Source: Chloroflexota bacterium | GTDB taxonomy: Bacteria > Chloroflexota > Anaerolineae > Anaerolineales > VGOW01 | Assembly (NCBI GenBank): GCA_016213135.1 | Contig: JACRBQ010000019.1 | Span: 1-49,594 of the forward strand | Direction of reading: 5' to 3' | DNA: 49,594 nucleotides | In this document: one piece after another, positions 15,938-24,072 of the stretch | Position numbering within the stretch: the first letter of the stretch is position 1 | Layout of the letters: each line of letters begins with the position of its first letter | Made by a program: the position numbers and the translations under genes | The notes under the pieces: model-generated | Seen by the model: the letters and a program-made list of their open reading frames with translations, nothing else | Told to the model about the DNA's origin: nothing | Database searches by the model: none

Positions 15938-17146
15938 ATGACCCAGCGGCTGTACTATTCCGATTCCTACACGCGGCAGTTTGCGGCGCGGGTGATTGAG
16001 CATCTGACGGTGGACGGGCAGTCGGCGGTGGTGTTGGATCGGTCGTTCTTTTACCCGGCCTCGGGCGGGCAACCGGCAGACCGGGGAACCATCGGCGGCG
16101 TGCCGGTGCTGGACGTGACCGTTCGCGAGAGCGACAAAGCGGTGCTGCACGTGCTGGAGAGGCCGGTGGCCGAGAGCGAGGCGGCCTGCGAGCTGGATTG
16201 GGCGCGCCGATTCGACGCCATGCAACAGCACACCGGGCAGCATATTCTCTCGCAGGCGTTTTTGCGCGCGGCCAATGCCGCTACCATCAGCTTTCACCTC
16301 GGCGGCGACAGCGTGACCATTGACCTCGACGTTGAACCGGCGCGCCTGCCCCCGGCGGCGCTGGAGCGGGCCGAGGAGGTTGCCAACCGGGCCGTGACCG
16401 GGAACCTGCCGGTGCGGGCGTGGTTTCCGGCAGCGGATGAACTGGCGACGCTGCCCCTGCGCAAAACGCCCGACGTGGACGGCCCGTTGCGCGTGGTGGC
16501 CATTGGCGACTTCGACTTCAACGCTTGCGGCGGCACGCACGTGGCGGCCACCGGCGAGGTGGGGCTGATCAAAATCATCAAAACTGAAAAGCAAAAGAAG
16601 GCCACCCGCATCGAGTTCCGCTGTGGGGCGCGGGCGCTGGCCGACTACGGCCGCAAGAACGCATTGCTGACTCAGCTCGCCGCCGATTTTTCGTGCGGTG
16701 TGCCGGAGGTGCCGCAAGCGGTGAGCAAGTTGCGCGACGAGGCGCAGGCGGCGCGGAAGGATCTGCGGGCGGCGCGCGAAGCGGTGATGGATCACGAAGC
16801 GCAAACGCTGCTCGATTCGATCCCGGCAGTGGACGGGCGGCGGGTGATCCGGCAAGCCTACCCGCAGCGCGACATGGCCGAACTGCGTGGGCTGGCGGCG
16901 CGCCTCGCGGCCGCGGCGGGCACTGTGGCCTTGTTGGGCGCGGCGGGCGAAAAAGCCCAGTTGGTGTTTGCCCGCGCCGACGACGTGCCAGTGGATATGA
17001 AGGCGCTGCTGCTTCCGGCGCTGGCGGCGCTGGGCAGCGGGCGCGGCGGCGGCGATGCGCGCCTGGCCCAGGGCGGCGGAATGAGCGCGCCGTGGGAGGC
17101 TGTGGCGGCGGCGTTGCAGCAGGCGGAAAACGAGTTGCGCAAGTAA
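15938..17146 (+). CDS. Alanyl-tRNA editing protein with DHHA1 domain (AlaX-L type)
   Basis: A 402-residue free-standing editing protein. The N-terminal part resembles the AlaRS second additional/editing region (FYPASGGQPADRG). Metal-binding motifs are HTGQH (His98, His102) and CGGTH (Cys197, His201). A coiled segment (about 240-280, rich in Ala, Arg and Glu) leads to a C-terminal DHHA1 domain ending in the GGGD...AQGGG motif. It hydrolyses misacylated Ser- or Gly-tRNA(Ala); the AlaX-L subtype includes DHHA1. The ATG at 15938 is used because the protein family begins there and the -10 box abuts it; an ATG at 15920 is inside the -10 box. Confidence 0.9.
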   Translation: MTQRLYYSDSYTRQFAARVIEHLTVDGQSAVVLDRSFFYPASGGQPADRGTIGGVPVLDVTVRESDKAVLHVLERPVAESEAACELDWARRFDAMQQHTGQHILSQAFLRAANAATISFHLGGDSVTIDLDVEPARLPPAALERAEEVANRAVTGNLPVRAWFPAADELATLPLRKTPDVDGPLRVVAIGDFDFNACGGTHVAATGEVGLIKIIKTEKQKKATRIEFRCGARALADYGRKNALLTQLAADFSCGVPEVPQAVSKLRDEAQAARKDLRAAREAVMDHEAQTLLDSIPAVDGRRVIRQAYPQRDMAELRGLAARLAAAAGTVALLGAAGEKAQLVFARADDVPVDMKALLLPALAALGSGRGGGDARLAQGGGMSAPWEAVAAALQQAENELRK

Positions 17147-17157
17147 CCGACAAAGAT

Positions 17158-18003
17158 ATGCACAAAATCAACAGTTACATTTATATCGAATCGGCGTTTC
17201 CCGGCGTGACGGTGGGCGCCATCGTCACCCGGCAGGGCATCATCTGCGTGGACACGCCCACCCATTTGTCCGACGCGCACAAGTGGCGCGAAAAGCTGGC
17301 GCAGTTGTCGCCCAGGCCGATCCTCTACGTGATCAACACCGATCACCACAAAGATCGCATTGCCAGCAATCACTTCTTCAATGTGCCGGTGATTGCTCAC
17401 GAGCAAACGGGCGAACGCCTGCGGCTGTACCCGGAATTGTTCAAGAGCGGCGGCACGGATGTCGGCTCGGGGTTCGAGTTGGCGAAGGAGTTGGCCGGGG
17501 TGCACATTGTGCCGCCCCAGCTTGTGTTCTCGCACGAGATGACTTTGATGAAGGGTGATCGGGAAATCTTGATCACGCACAAGCCGGGCGCCGCGCCCGG
17601 CGCGGCCTGGGTCATTGTGCCGGAGGTCGGCGTGGTGTTCACCGGCGATACCGTGGTGGTGGGCATGCACCCGTTTCTGGCCGATGCCGACGTGCCCCTG
17701 TGGCTGGACTCGCTGGCCGAGTTGCGCCGCGCCAGGTTTGCCGCCAGGGCCATCGTGCCCGGGCGCGGCAAGACCGTGGACAAAGAGGGCCTCAAGCCGC
17801 TCACCAATTACCTGAAACTGGCCCAGCGAAAAATGGATGCGCTGATCAAAAACAAGCGTCCCCGCACCGACGTGGCCGCGCTGGCGGCGGAGTTGTTCAA
17901 AGAGTTTCCCGTGCCCGACGACCAGCGCGAGGCCGTGGCCCGCCGCATTCGCGTCGAGCTGGAGCACATGTACGACGCGCGGCATGGTGAAACGCGGGCA
18001 TGA
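17158..18003 (+). CDS. Metallo-beta-lactamase-fold hydrolase
   Basis: A 281-residue protein. The metal motif is atypical: VINTDHHKDRIASN occupies the place of HxHxDH, with Asp-His-His-x-Asp seen. IVPEVGVVFTGDTVVVGMHPF is the later Asp motif, followed by IVPGRGKTV where MBL proteins usually have VPGHG. Loss of that His and the altered first motif suggest weakened or altered metal binding. The C-terminal 80 residues are helical. It follows the editing protein by 11 bases and overlaps the SirB1-like gene by four bases (ATGA), so the three are probably one operon. Substrate unknown. Confidence 0.82.
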   Translation: MHKINSYIYIESAFPGVTVGAIVTRQGIICVDTPTHLSDAHKWREKLAQLSPRPILYVINTDHHKDRIASNHFFNVPVIAHEQTGERLRLYPELFKSGGTDVGSGFELAKELAGVHIVPPQLVFSHEMTLMKGDREILITHKPGAAPGAAWVIVPEVGVVFTGDTVVVGMHPFLADADVPLWLDSLAELRRARFAARAIVPGRGKTVDKEGLKPLTNYLKLAQRKMDALIKNKRPRTDVAALAAELFKEFPVPDDQREAVARRIRVELEHMYDARHGETRA

Positions 18004-18833
18004 TCGCGATCGACCAATCCAGCTTCAAGCAGGAAGCGCGCGCCGCCCACGGCCCCGGCCTGGCTCGCGCCGCGCTGCTGTTTGCCCGCGAGATTGCCTA
18101 CCCCGAACTGCGCCCCTCCGAATGGCTGGCCCGTCTCGACCAGTGGGCCGATGAGGTGCAGAGGCGCATCCCCGCCGGTGAGCCGCCGTGGGAGCAGGCG
18201 CAGCGCCTCGGCGATTTTCTATTTTCCGAAATCGGCCTGCGCGGCAACCGCGAGGAATATGCCGACCCGCGCAACAGCTATCTCAACCAGGTGATGGAGC
18301 GCGGCCTGGGCCTGCCCATTTCGCTATCCGTCATTTACGTGGAAGTGGCCACGCGGCTGGGGTTGCAGGCGGCGGGCATTGGCTTGCCGGGGCACTTCGT
18401 GGCGGCGGTGGAGGTGGGCGGCAGTTACCGGTATTTGGACCCCTTCCACGGGGGCGCGGAGATCACGGCCGGTGACGCGGTGCGGCTGGTGCGTGAGAGC
18501 ACGGGCGACCCGGGGCCGTTTCGCCGGGAGTGGCTGTCGCCGGTTCCCCCACGGGCCATTGTGGCGCGGATGTTGGCCAATCTTCGCGCGGGATACATCG
18601 AAACCGAATCGTGGCTCGAGGCGGTGGCCGTGGTGGAACGGCTGGCGCTGCTGCAACCGGAGTCGCCGGAGCATTTGCGCGACCTCGGGCTGCTGCACGT
18701 CCGCAACAAATCGCTGCGGCAGGCAGTGCAATACCTGGAACGCTATGTGGAGCTGCGGCCCGATGCCCCGGATGTCGAAGCCATCCGCCGGAGCATGGCC
18801 GGCAAGCTGAAAGAGATTGTGCGGCTCAATTGA
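18000..18833 (+). CDS. SirB1-family transglutaminase-like protein with TPR
   Basis: A 277-residue protein of the SirB1/YchA (transglutaminase-like superfamily 2) group. LGDFLFSEIGLRGNREEYADPRNSYLNQVMERGLGLPISLSVIY is a family hallmark, followed by the GIGLPGHFV motif with a His and YLDPFHGG with a conserved Asp. A C-terminal helical TPR-like part (about 195-265) follows. The Cys of true transglutaminases is not evident, as in much of this family, so catalysis is uncertain. The ATG overlaps the previous stop. Confidence 0.88.
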   Translation: MIAIDQSSFKQEARAAHGPGLARAALLFAREIAYPELRPSEWLARLDQWADEVQRRIPAGEPPWEQAQRLGDFLFSEIGLRGNREEYADPRNSYLNQVMERGLGLPISLSVIYVEVATRLGLQAAGIGLPGHFVAAVEVGGSYRYLDPFHGGAEITAGDAVRLVRESTGDPGPFRREWLSPVPPRAIVARMLANLRAGYIETESWLEAVAVVERLALLQPESPEHLRDLGLLHVRNKSLRQAVQYLERYVELRPDAPDVEAIRRSMAGKLKEIVRLN

Positions 18834-18846
18834 AATCGCGCCTTGT

Positions 18847-18876
18847 TTGACGACTCCGGGCGAGGTATGGTATCAT
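18847..18876 (+). promoter_or_regulatory. Promoter of the infC-rpmI-rplT operon
   Basis: TTGACG (18847-18852), an 18-base spacer and TATCAT (18871-18876). Transcription would start near 18883 and give a leader of about 60 bases that contains the hairpin at 18892-18912. Confidence 0.65.
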
Positions 18877-18891
18877 CGCCCCGCCAGTAAG

Positions 18892-18920
18892 CCGTCCGGC
18901 AGTTTCGGGCGGTTTTGTTT
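18892..18920 (+). terminator. Leader hairpin with T-rich tail before infC (possible attenuator)
   Basis: CCGTCCG (18892-18898) pairs with CGGGCGG (18906-18912) with one G-U pair and a 7-base loop, followed by TTTTGTTT (18913-18920). It lies in the short leader between promoter and infC ribosome site, so it looks like an attenuator. infC operons are commonly controlled through IF3 or L20 feedback. Confidence 0.55.
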
Positions 18921-18943
18921 CATTTACTCAAAGGAAGACAAAC

Positions 18944-19588
18944 ATCAGCGCATCAGATTATCGCATCAACGACGGCATCCGGGGTGTGCCCGAAGTCCGG
19001 GTCATCGGCCCCAACGGTGAGAACCTCGGCGTTATTACCGTGGCCGAGGCTCTCCGCGCTGCGCGCGAGGCAGAAAAAGACCTCGTTGAGGTCAGCCCCA
19101 CCGCCAGCCCGCCCGTCTGCCGCATTCTCGATTACGGCAAATTCCTTTACGAGAAATCCAAGAAGGACAAAGAGGCCCGCCGGGCGCAGAAGACCATCGA
19201 GGTCAAAGAGATCCGCCTGCGCCCTAAAACCACCGACCATCACCGGTCGTTCAAGGTGCGCGCGGCGCGCGGCTGGTTGGGCAACGGGATGAAGGTAAAG
19301 GTGCGCATCCGCTTCCGCGGGCGCGAGATCACTTATCCGGAAATTGCTCGCAGTGAACTGCGAGAGGTGGCCAACGAGTTGGCCGATATTTCTTTTGTTG
19401 AAAGCTCGCCCGATATGGAAGGGCGCACCATGTTGATGGTGCTGGCCCCCGGCAAGAAGAGCGGGGGCGGCAAGGCCGCCGGCGAAAAAGCTGAGAAGCC
19501 GGCCAAAGTTGAAAAAGTGTCGGCTGTAGAATTGGCGAAACTGGAAGAGATTCTTAAGCAGGATGCGGCAACAGAGGAAGTAGAATAG
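18944..19588 (+). CDS. infC: Translation initiation factor IF-3, with AUC start codon
   Basis: A 214-residue IF-3. The conserved N-terminus SDYRINDGIRGVPEVRVIG begins upstream of the first in-frame GTG (18986), and the only sensible initiator is ATC at 18944, placed 7 bases after AAGGAAG (18931-18937). Non-AUG starts of the AUU/AUC/AUA type are a known feature of infC and allow IF3 to repress its own synthesis. The N-domain (to about 85), the lysine-rich linker and the C-domain (IRLRPKTTDHH...) are complete. The C-terminus has an extra Lys/Ala/Glu-rich tail of about 45 residues. First gene of the infC-rpmI-rplT operon. Confidence 0.93.
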   Translation: MSASDYRINDGIRGVPEVRVIGPNGENLGVITVAEALRAAREAEKDLVEVSPTASPPVCRILDYGKFLYEKSKKDKEARRAQKTIEVKEIRLRPKTTDHHRSFKVRAARGWLGNGMKVKVRIRFRGREITYPEIARSELREVANELADISFVESSPDMEGRTMLMVLAPGKKSGGGKAAGEKAEKPAKVEKVSAVELAKLEEILKQDAATEEVE

Positions 19589-19650
19589 CGAGTCAGTATC
19601 CGCCGGAGCGCAAGACCCCGGCGAGTTTTTGCAAATGCCAGGAGAAGGAA

Positions 19651-19902
19651 ATGCCCCGTAAAGCGCCGAAAGGCAAATACAAACTCAAGACGCACCGGGC
19701 CACCGCCAAGCGTTTCAAGGTGACCGGTTCCGGCAAGCTGATGCGCACCAAAGGCGGCAAAGGCCATTTGCGCCGCAACACCTCTAAGCGCACCAAGGCG
19801 CTGTTCACCGAAATGGTGGAAGTGAAAGGCAAAAGCATTGTCAAGCGCGTCAAGCGGCTGGCGCCCTACCTGCGCCGCCACAAATTGAACCCGTCATCGT
19901 AA
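19651..19902 (+). CDS. rpmI: 50S ribosomal protein L35
   Basis: An 83-residue L35, longer than the usual 64-66. The core KLKTHRATAKRFKVTGSGKLMRTKGGKGH is typical. The C-terminal half carries an extra segment (about MVEVKGKSI) before VKRLAPYL and a short tail. AGGAGAAGG stands 5 bases before the ATG. It follows infC by 62 bases. Confidence 0.95.
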   Translation: MPRKAPKGKYKLKTHRATAKRFKVTGSGKLMRTKGGKGHLRRNTSKRTKALFTEMVEVKGKSIVKRVKRLAPYLRRHKLNPSS

Positions 19903-19926
19903 GGGGCCGTCGTACGGGTGGTCATT

Positions 19927-19954
19927 GTAAGGGCGTTCAACTGAACGCCCCTAC
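19927..19954. repeat. Short palindromic intergenic repeat
   Basis: GGGCGTTCA (19931-19939) and TGAACGCCC (19942-19950) are perfect 9-base arms with an AC loop, extended by GTA / TAC at the edges. It lies between rpmI and rplT. Repeats of this 'gtaggggcg...cgcccctac' style also occur at 36034-36078. Confidence 0.6.
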
Positions 19955-19996
19955 TACGCCCCCACACCCCAACGCCCCGACGACAAGCGCAATCGT

Positions 19997-20035
19997 CTAT
20001 CGCATAACGCGCCGGCAACCACCGGCGGGCGATAG
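19997..20035 (+). promoter_or_regulatory. Structured RNA element upstream of rplT
   Basis: An outer stem CTATCGC (19997-20003) / GCGATAG (20029-20035) encloses an inner stem GCCGG (20011-20015) / CCGGC (20022-20026) with a CAACCA loop. It ends 21 bases before the rplT start, where L20-binding leaders occur in other bacteria. An L20 autoregulatory role is inference. Confidence 0.45.
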
Positions 20036-20056
20036 GGGAAAGCAAAGGATGTCAGA

Positions 20057-20404
20057 ATGACTCGTGTAAAAGGCGGTATTGTTACCCGCCAGCGCCGCAA
20101 GAAACTCATCAAATCGAACGAAGGCTATTACGGCTCGCGCCACCGTTTGTGGAAGAAGGCCCACGAAGCGTGGATGCACGCCGGGCAGTATGCCTTTCGC
20201 GACCGCCGCAACCGCAAGCGCGACCTGCGCCGCCTGTGGATTGCCCGCATCAACGCCGGGGCGCGCCTCAACGGCATGTCGTACAGCCGGCTGATCGACG
20301 GCTTGCACAAAGCCGGCGTGGGCTTGAACCGCAAAATGCTGGCCGACCTGGCCGTGCGCGACGCGGCGGCGTTTGCGAAAGTGGTGGTGCTGGCGAAGGG
20401 ATAG
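20057..20404 (+). CDS. rplT: 50S ribosomal protein L20
   Basis: A 115-residue L20 of normal length, beginning [34 protein letters not shown] and ending [14 protein letters not shown]. It binds 23S rRNA during early 50S assembly and in some bacteria represses its own operon. Last gene of the infC-rpmI-rplT operon; a strong terminator follows within 40 bases. Confidence 0.97.
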   Translation: MTRVKGGIVTRQRRKKLIKSNEGYYGSRHRLWKKAHEAWMHAGQYAFRDRRNRKRDLRRLWIARINAGARLNGMSYSRLIDGLHKAGVGLNRKMLADLAVRDAAAFAKVVVLAKG

Positions 20405-20442
20405 TTTTTTCGTCAACGGATTGAATGGATACAACGGATAAC

Positions 20443-20480
20443 AAAAAGGGAGCGGATGAAAATCCGCTTCCTTTTTTGTT
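20443..20480 (+). terminator. Rho-independent terminator of the infC operon
   Basis: A 15-bp stem (20443-20457 with 20462-20476, one G-U pair) closed by a short loop, ending in a T6 run and TTTGTTT. The A-rich 5' side means it could also act on the minus strand for the convergent PAP2 gene. Confidence 0.9.
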
Positions 20481-20500
20481 TCCCGATCCTTCGATCTGTT

Positions 20501-21466
20501 TTACGCCGAGCGGTTGGCGGGATCGGCAAGGCGTGTTTTCAAGAACACCCACGGCGCCAGGAAGATGGCCCACCACGTTGTCAGCGCGTAGCGGATGAAG
20601 CGAAAAATCAGCGCGAGGGCTTCGGGCTGATCCGGGAACACGGCCTTTAGCCCCAGCCACAGGATGAGCACTCCGATGAAGCCGACCACAAACCGGATGA
20701 CCCGTTGCGCCACGGGGCCGCCGGCGCTGAACCGCGCCCACCGGGCCGCCATGGCCAGCCCGACCCCCACGCCGAGCAGCGCCCCCGCCACGGTGAAGGC
20801 GCCTTCGAGGCTGCGCGCGTCTTTGGCGAAAGCGGCCCACTCGGCAGGGTCGGCCACGGAGGCGAGGCTGCCGCGCAAGGCCACAGGTAATAGCGCAGCT
20901 ATCAGGCTGGCGATCACTGCCGCGCCCACCTGCGCCCACAGCGGCAGGCCGCCCAGCCACCGACTGACCTTTGGCTCCAGCCAGATGAATAGTGCCAGAA
21001 ACGCGCCGCCGATGATCCAGCCGCCAATCACGTCGGTGAGGAAATGCACGCCGAGGTAGAGGCGCGAAAGCGAAATGAGCAGCGCCAGCGCAATGGCCGC
21101 CGCCCAAGCCCGGCGTTTTTTGATCGCGTAAGCAAGGTAAAGCCAAATGGCCGTGGCGTTCTGCGCGTGGCCCGACGGCAGGCCGTAGGAGGTTTCGGAA
21201 GCTAGGCCGCTCACCTTGCCCAGCCAGTACGGGCGCGGGGTGTGAAAAGCCAGCTTGAGCGAAAACGACAGCCAGTTGCTGCCCAGCAGCACCACGGCCA
21301 GCTTGCCGCCCACCCCGGCGTCGAGGCACCAGTAAACCAGCGGCATGAGCAGAAGGAAGAACTGTTCCTCACCCAACAAGCTCAACAGCTTCATCAATCC
21401 GGCGAGGCCGCCCAGATTCTGCAGGGCGGCGATGAGCGAGAGTTGCCATTGCAGCAAAATAACCAT
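20501..21466 (-). CDS. PAP2-family membrane phosphatase
   Basis: A 321-residue integral membrane protein with about eight predicted membrane segments. The three PAP2 motifs are present: KLAFHTPRP, SYGLPSGHAQN and SRLYLGVHFLTDVIGG. Members dephosphorylate lipid phosphates such as phosphatidic acid or undecaprenyl diphosphate at the membrane. The C-terminal half (from about 190) is a further hydrophobic region without a known motif. It is convergent with rplT and shares the region with its terminator. Confidence 0.9.
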   Translation of the reverse strand: MVILLQWQLSLIAALQNLGGLAGLMKLLSLLGEEQFFLLLMPLVYWCLDAGVGGKLAVVLLGSNWLSFSLKLAFHTPRPYWLGKVSGLASETSYGLPSGHAQNATAIWLYLAYAIKKRRAWAAAIALALLISLSRLYLGVHFLTDVIGGWIIGGAFLALFIWLEPKVSRWLGGLPLWAQVGAAVIASLIAALLPVALRGSLASVADPAEWAAFAKDARSLEGAFTVAGALLGVGVGLAMAARWARFSAGGPVAQRVIRFVVGFIGVLILWLGLKAVFPDQPEALALIFRFIRYALTTWWAIFLAPWVFLKTRLADPANRSA

Positions 21467-21489
21467 AGGGCCTCCAAGGGGTAGTTACA

Positions 21490-22650
21490 CTAGTCGGCGG
21501 GTGCGGCGGCAGGTTGGCCGGCAACGCTGGCGCTGTGGCGCGGGGCAAATAGGGCAATGCAGCCAATGGCGATCGGAATGAGGGCCAGAGCCAGTTGAAA
21601 CGGCAGATACGGCGAGGCGGCGTACAACCATCCCGCCGCATACGGCGACAGGGCGGTGGCCGCTGTGGCTACGGTCTCGGCCACGGCAAACGAGACTCCC
21701 AGTTGCGACGGCTGCACGATGCGCGACACCAGCGCGTCCACCAAACCACGCGAGACGTTGAACGCGGCGCGCAGAAAATAGGCCAGCGCAAACCAAGCGA
21801 GGCTTTGCGCGCCGAGCATGAGCGCCAGCGACACGAACACCAGGGCCACGGCAGCCATAAGCGCGCGGCGCGGCGCGCGCCGGCCCAGCCATTGGTTGAG
21901 CGCAAAGCCGCCCACGGCGCTGGCCGAGCCTAGCAGGCCGATCTGCTCCAGCGAAACATGCTTCACGTCGCTGAGGAATTTGGGCGCGAGGGCAAACCCG
22001 AGGTAAATGGCGGCCATGACGCCGAACACCAGCACCATGAAACCCACGAAATGGCGGTTGGATAACAGGTCGACGGCACGGGCGTGTTCGTGCGCGGGAT
22101 GCGGCGGCTGGCGCGTGAGCAGCAGGATGGCGACGGTAGACACGCTGAACATGAAGGTGGCCACCACAAACGGGGCGCGGGCGCCCAGATGCTGCCCCAG
22201 CCACCCGCCCACTGCCGGGGCCACGATGAGTCCCGCGTGATACATGGAACTGACCGAGGTGATGGCTCGCTCCGTCGGCAGATCGCCGCGCCCGCGGGCA
22301 GCATAGGCGGCAATAGCCGGTGTGACCCACGTGGCGGCGGCGTACAACAACCAGCCCACGGTGAACCACGTCATGTCGCGGGCAAAAGCCATGAGCACCC
22401 CGGCCACAACGCCCACCAGCCAACCGGATATCAGGGCAGCGTTGGGGCCGAGCCGATCGGTGATGAGGCCTGCCGGGATGAGCGTGCAGGCGGTGGTCAC
22501 AGCCCCCAGCGAATACAGCAACCCAATCTTCACCGAGTCCGCGCCGAGCGACTGCATGTATAGCGGCAGGATGTAAATGAACATGCCCTCGCCCGAGGCC
22601 CACAAGAACAGGGCCAGGCCGAGGAACCGGAGATCGCGGCTGAGTTTCAA
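21490..22650 (-). CDS. Major facilitator superfamily transporter
   Basis: A 386-residue, 12-segment MFS protein. The N-half contains GLITDRLGPNAAL, the usual loop 2-3 motif position, and DMTWFTVGWLLYAAATWVTPAIAAYAA. A cytoplasmic loop rich in His/Arg (about 180-190) separates the halves. The start is TTG at 22648-22650 behind AAGGA. It lies 23 bases upstream of the PAP2 gene on the same strand and may be co-transcribed. The substrate cannot be assigned. Confidence 0.88.
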   Translation of the reverse strand: MKLSRDLRFLGLALFLWASGEGMFIYILPLYMQSLGADSVKIGLLYSLGAVTTACTLIPAGLITDRLGPNAALISGWLVGVVAGVLMAFARDMTWFTVGWLLYAAATWVTPAIAAYAARGRGDLPTERAITSVSSMYHAGLIVAPAVGGWLGQHLGARAPFVVATFMFSVSTVAILLLTRQPPHPAHEHARAVDLLSNRHFVGFMVLVFGVMAAIYLGFALAPKFLSDVKHVSLEQIGLLGSASAVGGFALNQWLGRRAPRRALMAAVALVFVSLALMLGAQSLAWFALAYFLRAAFNVSRGLVDALVSRIVQPSQLGVSFAVAETVATAATALSPYAAGWLYAASPYLPFQLALALIPIAIGCIALFAPRHSASVAGQPAAAPAD

Positions 22651-22735
22651 GAGGTCGTCCTTGTTTGAAGGTTACTGGCAGGGTGCGCAGAATTTTGCAG
22701 AGGTTGTTTTTATCTGTGCGCGAAGCGCCTGCGGC

Positions 22736-23842
22736 TTACTCGTCAAGCTGCGTGAAATCTCTCGACAGGGTAGTGAGACTCTCTGCGCCGTCGGGGGTGA
22801 TCACCATGTCGTCTTCGATGCGCGCGCCGCTCTTGCCGCGAATGTACACCCCCGGCTCCACGGTGAAGGTCATGCCCGTTTCCAGCGGCATCGTCTCCCC
22901 CTCTTTCATGTCTGGCTCTTCGTGGCCTTCCAGCCCCAGCCCGTGCCCGGTGCGATGGGTGAAGTATTGGCCGAAGCCCTCCTTTTCGATCACGGCCCGC
23001 GCCGCGCGATCCACATCCTGCCCGGTGGCGCCCGGCTTGGCCGCCGCCCGGCCGGCGGCATTGGCTTGCTGCACCGCATCGTAGGCCCGGCGCAGTTCGG
23101 GATCAATTTCCCCGAGGGCATAGGTGCGGGTGAGATCGGAGAAATATCCGCCGTGCGAAGCCCCCCAGTCAATGGTGATGAGATCGCCCGGCCGCACTTT
23201 GCGGTCGGTGACAAACGCGTGCGGCAGCGCGCCATTGGGGCCGCCGGCAATAATGGGCTGAAAGGGCATTTCGCCCGTGCCCGCGCGCAGCAATTGAATC
23301 TGCAACTCGGAGGCGATCTCGCGCTCGGTCAGGCCGGCTTTGATGAACGGCAGGGTGGCGCTGAGGGCGCGCTGGGCAATGTCCACCGCCTGCCGCATGT
23401 GGGCCAACTCGGCCTCGTCTTTCTTCATTCGCAGTTGGGCGATGATCGGCTCGGCAATTTCGTAACGGATGCCGGGGGCGCACGCGTCGAGCAGTTGTGT
23501 TTCGAGCACCCTCATGCGCCGCCCCTCGACGCCCAACGCCCCCCCGCGCAGGCCCAGCGCGGCGCACGCCTCACCGAAGGCCGCGCCCGGCCCGGCCTCG
23601 TCGGTGTACGTGAACTTCTGCATTTCAAACGGCGCGCCGTCGGGCTTGTCGGCTTCGAGCGCGGGCAGAATGATGGCCGGCGTCCGGCCCGGAGCAAACA
23701 GGGCCACGGTGGGCCGTTCGCTGAGGTGGAATTGCAGACCGGTGAGGTACACCATATTGGGGCCGGGCACTACGGCCACGGCGGTCAGGCGGCGCCGGGC
23801 GGCGAGGTCGCACAAGCGTTGCAGGCGGGAAGAGATGGGCAT
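22736..23842 (-). CDS. M24-family metallopeptidase (Xaa-Pro aminopeptidase-like)
   Basis: A 368-residue M24B peptidase. The N-terminal creatinase-like domain covers about 1-125. The pita-bread catalytic domain carries the metal ligands: Asp in TIDWGASHGGYFSDLTR (two Asp), His in HRTGHGLGLEGHE, Glu in FTVEPGVY and Glu in GARIEDDMV. Members remove N-terminal residues before proline or act as prolidases; the exact choice is not readable. CGGAG lies upstream of the ATG. It stands alone between the MFS gene and the Usp operon. Confidence 0.92.
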   Translation of the reverse strand: MPISSRLQRLCDLAARRRLTAVAVVPGPNMVYLTGLQFHLSERPTVALFAPGRTPAIILPALEADKPDGAPFEMQKFTYTDEAGPGAAFGEACAALGLRGGALGVEGRRMRVLETQLLDACAPGIRYEIAEPIIAQLRMKKDEAELAHMRQAVDIAQRALSATLPFIKAGLTEREIASELQIQLLRAGTGEMPFQPIIAGGPNGALPHAFVTDRKVRPGDLITIDWGASHGGYFSDLTRTYALGEIDPELRRAYDAVQQANAAGRAAAKPGATGQDVDRAARAVIEKEGFGQYFTHRTGHGLGLEGHEEPDMKEGETMPLETGMTFTVEPGVYIRGKSGARIEDDMVITPDGAESLTTLSRDFTQLDE

Positions 23843-24028
23843 GGGCGCTCCGAAAGGTTTGGCTGTCTAATCCGCTAGTTGCCCTTTTTCTGCCTGGCAG
23901 CCTGTCGCGTCGCCGCAAATGGTTGGGTGGGCGCAGAAAAATGGTTGGGGGCGGATTAGACGCGCAAAAAACAATTACCGAATGCTCTCGTTGAAGATTA
24001 TACTCTGCTCGCGCGATTGCCAAACAAG

Positions 24029-24070
24029 GCAGACCGACGCGATTTCGCGCAGCGAACCGCGTCGGTCTGC
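24029..24070. repeat. Palindromic repeat with conserved core, copy B
   Basis: Perfect 13-base arms (GCAGACCGACGCG / CGCGTCGGTCTGC) around the centre shared with copy A at 12680-12717. It begins 3 bases beyond the 3' end of the Usp gene and ends the 230-base gap after the M24 gene, which otherwise has no feature I can name. It may act as a transcription end, though it lacks a T-tract. Confidence 0.75.
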
Positions 24071-24072
24071 CG

